NCBI GenBank assembly: GCA_017618495.1
Contig: JAFZUD010000053.1
Span: 1 to 13,347, forward strand
DNA length: 13,347 nt
Source of the DNA: Bacilli bacterium
GTDB taxonomy: Bacteria; Bacillota_I; Bacilli_A; RFN20; CAG-826
Direction of reading: 5' to 3'
The position numbers and the translations under genes are program-made. Shown in pieces: positions 1 through 5,633 of this stretch; positions within the stretch are counted from its first letter, which is position 1; every line of letters begins with the position of its first letter. The notes under the pieces were generated by a model, which saw only the letters and a list, made by a program, of their open reading frames with translations, was not told the DNA's origin and made no database searches.

Positions 1-29
1 CCCCAATCGTGAGCATCGTGGAGAAATAA
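1..29 (+). CDS. 3' end of an upstream gene (partial, unidentified)
   Basis: One frame enters the window at base 3 and reads PIVSIVEK before a TAA at 27-29. This stop lies one base before the miaB start codon, which is the spacing expected for a preceding operon gene. Eight residues are too few to identify a family. A competing frame (bases 2-34) reads ten codons into a TGA overlapping the miaB ATG, so the choice of frame is not certain. Confidence 0.35.
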
Positions 30-30
30 G

Positions 31-1764
31 ATGAGCAAAGTAACCATATTACATAGACCTTGCCAGAAGGATGCGGCCAAACGCCCAGAAGTGGAACGCG
101 TTTTCGCTAGTAGAAAAGTGCCTGAAATCCTAAAATCCTTTGCAAAAGGACGTTATTTTTACATCAGAACCTACGGATGTCAGGCTAATATCCGTGACGA
201 AGAGGTCATGGCAGGCTTCCTTACCGAAGCTGGTTTTACCCGTACTTATGAACAGGCTCAGGCCGATGTCGCGATCATTAACACCTGCGCCGTTAGAGAA
301 AACGCCGAAGAGAAGATCTATGGCGAAATCGGCTCCTTCAAAGCTAACCACACCAAGAACAAAGACTTCATGCTCGTCATCGCCGGATGCGTCATGGGTG
401 AAGATGGAGTAGGGGAAAGCTTAATCAACACCTACCCATTCATCAGTCTCGTCATCGGCACCCACGATGTCGCTAAGATCAACGACCTTCTTGCCAAGTA
501 TTTGGAAGAAAGGAAATCCATCGTTAACATTCGTTCCTTCTCTTCAGAGATCGTTGAGAATCTTCCGTCCATCCGTCTAAATGACGCCCAGGCTTTCGTC
601 AACATCGCCTACGGCTGCGACAAGTTCTGCACATACTGCATCGTCCCTTTCACGAGAGGAAGAGAAAGAAGCCGTCACGTCGAAGATGTCGTTGCCGAAT
701 GCAAGAAGCTTGTCGACGATGGCTACAAACAAATCACCTTGCTTGGCCAGAACGTCAATAGCTACGGTCTCGATTTAAAAGATGGAACTACCTTCGCCCA
801 TCTTCTTGAAGAAGTTGCGAAACTCGGTGTTCCTCGCCTTCGTTTCCTCACCTCTTATCCAAGCCAATTCGATGATGAGATGATCGAGACGATGGCCAAA
901 TATCCAAACATCGATAAGTGGCTTCACTTCCCAGTTCAAAGCGGTTCTTCTTCTTGTTTAAGAAGAATGGCCAGAAGATACACCAGAGAAGAGTACCTTG
1001 AAAGAGTCAGAGCCATCAAAGCCAAGATGCCTGATATCGCTCTTACGACTGACATCATCGTTGGCTTCCCAGGCGAGACCGAGGAAGAATTCGAAGACAC
1101 CCTCACCCTTGCTAAAGAAGTTGGATATTCCAGCGCATTCACCTTCATCTATTCACCTCGTCCAGGAACTCCTGCCGCCAATATGGAACAGGTTCCTCCA
1201 GAGGTCTCTCACGAGAGATTCAATAGACTTAAAGCTTTAGTGGACGAACTCACCGCCGCTCATAGCGACACCATGATCGGAAACACTTATGAAGTCTTGG
1301 TTGATGGCCCATCAAAACGTGATTCAAATGTCCTCTCTGGCTATGCCAGAAACGGCAAACTCGTCAACTTCGTCGGCCCAGCCTACTTAACCGGCTGCTT
1401 CGTCAAAGTCAAAATCCTTGAGTCACACGTTTACTCACTTAAAGGCGAGATGGTGGAAGACCCTCTCATCGCCAAAGCCCGTGACGTTGCCTTCCATATG
1501 GAACACGACGGGTTACTCAAAGAGTACGCGAGGCTAAATGAGGAAATCGCCTCAGACCCAGACATCAAGTCCTTAGGCGAAGAACTCGTCAAAGCGAAGA
1601 AAGAACTTGCCTTATCGATGGGCACGGAAAAACATAAAGAGAAGAAGAGCGAATACGAATCAATCTTAGAGAAGATTCATAACCACCCTCTCCTTCAGAA
1701 TAGAGACTCCCTCCACGACCAAGTGGAAAGCGAGCTCCTAGCAATCAGGGATTCCATAAAATGA
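31..1764 (+). CDS. miaB: MiaB, tRNA-2-methylthio-N6-dimethylallyladenosine synthase, fused to a C-terminal YmcA/YlbF-like domain
   Basis: This radical-SAM methylthiotransferase converts i6A37 to ms2i6A37 in tRNAs reading UNN codons. The UPF0004 domain (about residues 41-170) carries the auxiliary [4Fe-4S] ligands C50, C86 and C120. The radical-SAM motif is C196xxxC200xxC203 (GCDKFCTYC). A TRAM RNA-binding domain spans about 410-473 and ends with SLKGEMV, where ordinary MiaB proteins (about 510 aa or less) finish. Here about 100 further residues (477-577) follow: helical, charged and cysteine-free. Their pattern resembles the Com_YlbF family (YmcA/RicA, YlbF/RicF), including an AR..A helix near the start, NEEIASD and NHPLLQ. 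In Bacillus subtilis, ymcA lies directly downstream of miaB (ymcB), so this looks like a fusion of neighbours. The start is set by GGAG at 20-23, seven bases before ATG. The stop overlaps the miaA start (ATGA). The MiaB call is near certain; the tail assignment is by eye and probable. Confidence 0.96.
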   Translation: MSKVTILHRPCQKDAAKRPEVERVFASRKVPEILKSFAKGRYFYIRTYGCQANIRDEEVMAGFLTEAGFTRTYEQAQADVAIINTCAVRENAEEKIYGEIGSFKANHTKNKDFMLVIAGCVMGEDGVGESLINTYPFISLVIGTHDVAKINDLLAKYLEERKSIVNIRSFSSEIVENLPSIRLNDAQAFVNIAYGCDKFCTYCIVPFTRGRERSRHVEDVVAECKKLVDDGYKQITLLGQNVNSYGLDLKDGTTFAHLLEEVAKLGVPRLRFLTSYPSQFDDEMIETMAKYPNIDKWLHFPVQSGSSSCLRRMARRYTREEYLERVRAIKAKMPDIALTTDIIVGFPGETEEEFEDTLTLAKEVGYSSAFTFIYSPRPGTPAANMEQVPPEVSHERFNRLKALVDELTAAHSDTMIGNTYEVLVDGPSKRDSNVLSGYARNGKLVNFVGPAYLTGCFVKVKILESHVYSLKGEMVEDPLIAKARDVAFHMEHDGLLKEYARLNEEIASDPDIKSLGEELVKAKKELALSMGTEKHKEKKSEYESILEKIHNHPLLQNRDSLHDQVESELLAIRDSIK

Positions 1765-2645
1765 TCATCGTTCTCACTGGCGCAACCGGAACAGGCAAAA
1801 GCGAATTAGCCATCGCCCTTGCCAAGAAGCTAGACGGCGAAATCATCAACGCCGACGCTTTTCAGGTTTACGAAGAGCTTAGCATCTCGACCGCTGCCCC
1901 AAGCGAAGAACAGAAGAAGGAAGTCCCTCATCACCTCTATTCATTCGTCCCTCTTACCGAAGGATATGACATCCATCGTTATCAGGAAGACGCGAGAAAT
2001 ACCCTCAAAAAACTAAAAACCCTTGGCAAAACACCTATATTTGTCGGTGGAAGTGGCCTTTATATCCGTGCGGCTTTATTTGACTATGATCTGTCTTTAG
2101 ACACCTCAAACGTCGATATGTCTAAGTACGATTCTTGGACAAACGAAGCCCTTCACGAAGAGCTCGAGAAGCTTGATCCAACTGAAGCGGAGAAGATCCC
2201 TTATCAGAATAGGCAGCGCATGCTTAGAAGCATCATGATTTGCCTTGCCGCTGGAACTAGCAAAACCGAACTCCTTTCCAAACAGAATCACGAACCAATC
2301 GAGAAGACCCTTTTCTTCGTTTTAAAGAAAGACAGAGAAGACCTCTATCCTGCTTTAGACAAGCGCGTGGATAAGATGGTTGAGATGGGTTTAGAGAATG
2401 AGGTTGTTCCTCTAATTAAGAAATATGGGGAAGACGCTCCAGCGTTCAGAGCCATCGGAGTTAAGGAATTCATTCCTTATGTCGAAGGCAAAGAAGAACT
2501 CTCTACCGTCATTGAGAACATTAAATTAGATACCCGTCACTACGTGAAACGTCAAGACACTTTCTTCAGGCACCAATTCCCTGCCATTGAAGTCTCTTCT
2601 TTGGAAGATATATTGAAGGTAATCGAGAATGAGCGAGACAATTGA
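1761..2645 (+). CDS. miaA: MiaA, tRNA dimethylallyltransferase
   Basis: This enzyme transfers the dimethylallyl group from DMAPP to N6 of A37 in tRNAs reading UNN codons, making the i6A substrate of MiaB. At 294 aa it is full length for the family. Visible motifs are the P-loop GATGTGKS (residues 7-14), the substrate-binding segment D32-x-x-Q35-V-Y, the H-H-L segment near 57-59, VGGSGLY (95-101), NRQRMLRS, RVDKMVEMGLENEV and the C-terminal TRHYVKRQDTFFR, which matches the family's TRxYAKRQxTWFR. Its ATG overlaps the miaB stop by four bases, so translation is probably coupled. Its own end overlaps tcdA by 17 bases. No missing catalytic element was noticed. Confidence 0.97.
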   Translation: MIIVLTGATGTGKSELAIALAKKLDGEIINADAFQVYEELSISTAAPSEEQKKEVPHHLYSFVPLTEGYDIHRYQEDARNTLKKLKTLGKTPIFVGGSGLYIRAALFDYDLSLDTSNVDMSKYDSWTNEALHEELEKLDPTEAEKIPYQNRQRMLRSIMICLAAGTSKTELLSKQNHEPIEKTLFFVLKKDREDLYPALDKRVDKMVEMGLENEVVPLIKKYGEDAPAFRAIGVKEFIPYVEGKEELSTVIENIKLDTRHYVKRQDTFFRHQFPAIEVSSLEDILKVIENERDN

Positions 2646-3336
2646 TTCAAGAACAACCCTTTTGATTGGCGAAGACGCCGTCAAAACCCTCAAAGAGAAA
2701 ACCGTCGCCGTTTTTGGTTTAGGCGGAGTAGGGGGAACGGCTTTCGAATCCCTCGTTCGTGCAGGCGTTGGTCATATCTACGCGGTTGACCGCGATGTGG
2801 TTGCCGAATCAAATCTCAACCGTCAGCTTCTTTTCACCGCCGATCAGGTCGGCGCTCAAAAAGCGCTTTGCGCTTTCGTGAGAGCCAAACTCATCAGACA
2901 AGACGTCGAAGTCATCCCAATGAACTTCTCCGTTTCCGAAGAAACCCTCAAGGACAAAGATTTTGGAAAATGCGAAATCCTCATCGACTGCGTCGACGAC
3001 ATCAAAGCCAAAATCGCCCTCATGAAATATTCGATTGAGAAAAACATCCCTGAGATCATTTGCTTAGGTATGGGAAATCGCCTTGATCCAAGCAAACTCA
3101 AGATCGTTAAACTCAACCAAACTTCGGGTGACCCGTTAGCCAGAGCCTTAAGGACTGCGGCCAAGAAAGAAAACCTTCCTCTCGATAGATTCACCTGCGT
3201 CATCTCAACGGAAGAACCTCTTGTGAAAACTGCTCACCCATCGTCAATGATGATGGTCCCTTCCGCCAGTGGTCTCCTAATCTCGTTTTATGCAATAAAA
3301 AGGTTAGCAAACCTCATGGAGGAGAAACCATGCTAA
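2629..3336 (+). CDS. tcdA: TcdA-type tRNA threonylcarbamoyladenosine dehydratase (ThiF/E1-like)
   Basis: E1-like enzymes of the TcdA (CsdL/YgdL) group use ATP to adenylate and cyclise t6A37 to ct6A37 in ANN-decoding tRNAs. At 235 aa it is shorter than E. coli TcdA. The Rossmann ATP site is GLGGVGG (residues 30-36), followed by the acidic D54-R-D56, the SNLNRQL segment with R65, K78, and the DCVDD strand end (120-124). STEEPLVK (193-200) matches the conserved S-x-E-x-P stretch of this group. The start lies inside the end of miaA, with AAGGT at 2616-2620 as ribosome binding site. Placement after miaB and miaA, two other position-37 enzymes, supports TcdA over ThiF or MoeB, and no thiamine or molybdopterin genes are nearby. 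The fold is certain and the exact substrate is likely. Confidence 0.87.
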   Translation: MSETIDSRTTLLIGEDAVKTLKEKTVAVFGLGGVGGTAFESLVRAGVGHIYAVDRDVVAESNLNRQLLFTADQVGAQKALCAFVRAKLIRQDVEVIPMNFSVSEETLKDKDFGKCEILIDCVDDIKAKIALMKYSIEKNIPEIICLGMGNRLDPSKLKIVKLNQTSGDPLARALRTAAKKENLPLDRFTCVISTEEPLVKTAHPSSMMMVPSASGLLISFYAIKRLANLMEEKPC

Positions 3337-3542
3337 TACCAGAATACGGACTCTTTGATGAAGTCGAACTAAAGAAACCTCATCCTTGCACCACCAGAAG
3401 CAAACGTTTCCAGATCGTGCGCGTCGGCGCGGATATCAAGGTAAAGTGTTTAGGATGCGGCAACGTCATCATGATTGACCGCGATAAGTTCAACCAGAGA
3501 ATCAAGAAAGTCATCGCCCATCACGAAGGCGAGATTAAGTAA
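3330..3542 (+). CDS. DUF951 family small protein with zinc-ribbon-like cysteines
   Basis: A 70-aa basic protein of the DUF951 family, widespread in Bacillota and of unknown function. The family pattern is visible: an N-terminal segment with VELKKPHPC, then a strand-rich segment FQIVRVGADIKVKC, then CGNVIMIDR. C20, C40 and C43, perhaps with H18, could form a small zinc site. The start ATG overlaps the tcdA stop by seven bases, and GGAGGAG at 3318-3324 gives a strong ribosome binding site five bases upstream. It is the last gene before a terminator. In streptococci and other Firmicutes the DUF951 gene often sits directly upstream of ychF; here ychF is 5.3 kb downstream, behind two transporter genes and a cold-shock gene. 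Confidence 0.88.
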   Translation: MLIPEYGLFDEVELKKPHPCTTRSKRFQIVRVGADIKVKCLGCGNVIMIDRDKFNQRIKKVIAHHEGEIK

Positions 3543-3560
3543 TTTCCGAAAAATCTTAGA

Positions 3561-3593
3561 AACCCCTCTATATGAAAAGCGGAGGGGTTTTTT
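3561..3593 (+). terminator. Intrinsic terminator of the miaB-miaA-tcdA-DUF951 operon
   Basis: AACCCCTC (3561-3568) pairs perfectly with GAGGGGTT (3582-3589) across a 13-base loop and is followed by six T in a row (3588-3593). The start codon of the next gene begins at the very next base, so this hairpin is also the leader of the transporter operon. Confidence 0.9.
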
Positions 3594-3596
3594 ATG
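3581..3596 (+). promoter_or_regulatory. Ribosome binding site embedded in a terminator stem
   Basis: GGAGG at 3581-3585 is a full Shine-Dalgarno site eight bases before the ATG at 3594. All but the first G of it belongs to the descending arm of the terminator hairpin. When the hairpin forms, the site is sequestered; the transcript also would normally end just at or before the start codon. Expression of the transporter genes would then require readthrough or initiation between the two hairpin arms. The loop contains TATATG (3569-3574), which could serve as a -10 box, but no good -35 was found. Confidence 0.7.
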
Positions 3597-5633
3597 TTCC
3601 GCTTGGAGAACGTGAGCAAAAGCTATGGCGACTCTCTAGTCTTAGAGAACGTTTCTTTTTCTCTTCCCTCTAAGGGTCTAGTGGCCATCAAAGGAAGAAG
3701 CGGATCAGGCAAAAGCACGCTTCTGAACCTGATGTCCCTTATGGAGAAGCCAACCGATGGAAGGATCTTCTATAAGGGTGTGGACACCCTCTCCTTAGAA
3801 GAAAAAGATGTAGCGGCATTTAGGTCCTATGAATGCTCCTTCGTATACCAACACTTCAACCTTGAGGAAGAACTAACAGTCTCTCAAAACATAGAGCTTC
3901 CTCTCCGTTTAAGAGGTGAGGAAAATCAAGAAATCATTGGCAAAACTCACTTGCTTTTAGAAAAATTCGGGCTTTTTGAGCACAAAAACAAAAAGGCCAA
4001 AGTTTTAAGTGGAGGAGAAAAACAACGCGTCGCTTTATGTAGAGCAATCATAACTGAGCCCAATGTTTTGTTCGCTGATGAACCTACCGGAGCCTTAGAC
4101 AAGAAGAACGAGAAGATTGTCATGGATGAGCTCAAAGAACTCTCCAAAGACATACTCGTCTTGCTTGTCACTCATAACGAAAAGATCGTTGAGGAGTACG
4201 CTGACCACATCATCGAACTTAGTGATGGGAGATTGATCTCAAAGCCTCTTCATTTTCCTGATCCAGAAGATAGGCTCGTCCTGAGAAAGAAGAAATCGAA
4301 TTATGGGTTCCTTTCTTCTTTCTTGGGCCACAACTACAAAGGCAACAAACTGAAGAACGCTTTGTCGCTTGTGGTAGGGGCAATAGGTTATGCGGTTCTT
4401 CTCCTGTCGCTAGGTTATTACTCTGGTTCCCAAACAAAGTTAGATGAGGAACGCTCAGCGTCGCTTCTATATACGGTCGCTAATGTTTCAAAGAAAACCA
4501 CATATGCAATAGAAGGCTCACCCTTGAGTCTTAGCAGAACCTTAAGGCCAACCAAGAGAGAGGTGACGGAAGCTTTTAAAGGACTCGATGTCGTCATAGG
4601 GAACGATTATTCATTCTTCCTCCCAACCTATAACGCCTACGAGTCCAATGGCTTCCCGAAAGACCCAGTCGCCTTTTGTCCGATAAACGACCTCAGTCTT
4701 AAGGACCGTGAGAAGTCTTTCCTCGTCGAAGGAAAAGTACCAACTGGCGAAAGCATGAGCTTTGCTCTCGTGAATGAGGAATTCGAAAAGAATCTCGGCG
4801 AGAAAGCGCTCGATAAGATTCTCTCCATAAAAAGCACAACGAAAGTGAGCGAAGGGAATGAGACGGATGAAGTTGATCTCTCGTTTAATTTCCGGGTAGT
4901 GGGAGTGGTCCACGAATTCCCGTTCCTTAATGTTCCAAGGGTCTATTATTCGTACCCTGCTCTGTCGAAAGAGATGGCGAGGATAAAGCTTCCCAACATT
5001 TCAAAAGCCAGGGGTGAGCCTGTAAGCGTCGCTTCCTTCGTAAACGAAGCGTCTTCGTCATCAGAATATTCAGGGTATTCGTACCTAACCTTTTTCAAAG
5101 AAAAAGATATGAGGAGGATAGAGGAGACAGGGATGAAGTTTGGGGATCTCTCTTTGATGAGTGACCCTCTTGTGATCAATCAGTCATTTATGGCTCTAAC
5201 TGATGCGTTCGCAGGATGCTTAATACCTTTTATGGTCATTGAGGTCTTAGGTGTCGCCTTCATCCTCGGCTCCCTCTCATATTCCTCTTTCATGGAAAGG
5301 AGGAAACAAGCGGCCATCCTCTCGGCTCTCGGCGCTAGTGAGAATGACCGCTCCTTCCTCTATGAGGGAGAAGGTTTCCTCAATGCTTTCCTGGCTTCAA
5401 TCATCGCTTTGGTAATTTCTTTTCCTCTGGAAAAGCTTCTTTCGTTTTATCTTGAAACCCAAACAGGAATGGATTCATTAATTCAGATTCCCTATTTCTC
5501 TTATCTCGGTTTGGCTTTCTTGCCTGTCATTGGGATTGTTGTGTTTTCGCTTATCGTCGCCCTCTTCAGTTCTTCCCTTCCTTTGAGCTTTGTTTCTAAG
5601 AGGCCTCTCGTAGAGGAGCTAAGAGACGAATGA
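3594..5633 (+). CDS. MacB-type ABC transporter, fused ATPase and FtsX-like permease (subunit 1)
   Basis: A 679-aa protein with an N-terminal ABC ATPase: Walker A GRSGSGKS (35-42), Q86, signature LSGGE (138-142), Walker B ending in D162-E163, and H-loop H194. After a linker comes one membrane segment (about 256-276), an extracytoplasmic domain of about 260 residues, and three more segments (about 541-562, 595-613, 634-660). The stretch ERRKQAAILSALGAS (568-582) is the FtsX/MacB coupling-helix motif. This is MacB topology: such proteins are mechanotransmission pumps or exporters using ATP on the inside to move an extracytoplasmic domain. The substrate (peptide, antimicrobial or lipoprotein) cannot be told from sequence. 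All ATPase motifs are intact. It overlaps the next, similar gene by ATGA, suggesting a heterodimer. Ile ATA, Arg AGG and Gly GGG codons look more frequent than in the neighbouring housekeeping genes. Confidence 0.92.
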   Translation: MFRLENVSKSYGDSLVLENVSFSLPSKGLVAIKGRSGSGKSTLLNLMSLMEKPTDGRIFYKGVDTLSLEEKDVAAFRSYECSFVYQHFNLEEELTVSQNIELPLRLRGEENQEIIGKTHLLLEKFGLFEHKNKKAKVLSGGEKQRVALCRAIITEPNVLFADEPTGALDKKNEKIVMDELKELSKDILVLLVTHNEKIVEEYADHIIELSDGRLISKPLHFPDPEDRLVLRKKKSNYGFLSSFLGHNYKGNKLKNALSLVVGAIGYAVLLLSLGYYSGSQTKLDEERSASLLYTVANVSKKTTYAIEGSPLSLSRTLRPTKREVTEAFKGLDVVIGNDYSFFLPTYNAYESNGFPKDPVAFCPINDLSLKDREKSFLVEGKVPTGESMSFALVNEEFEKNLGEKALDKILSIKSTTKVSEGNETDEVDLSFNFRVVGVVHEFPFLNVPRVYYSYPALSKEMARIKLPNISKARGEPVSVASFVNEASSSSEYSGYSYLTFFKEKDMRRIEETGMKFGDLSLMSDPLVINQSFMALTDAFAGCLIPFMVIEVLGVAFILGSLSYSSFMERRKQAAILSALGASENDRSFLYEGEGFLNAFLASIIALVISFPLEKLLSFYLETQTGMDSLIQIPYFSYLGLAFLPVIGIVVFSLIVALFSSSLPLSFVSKRPLVEELRDE

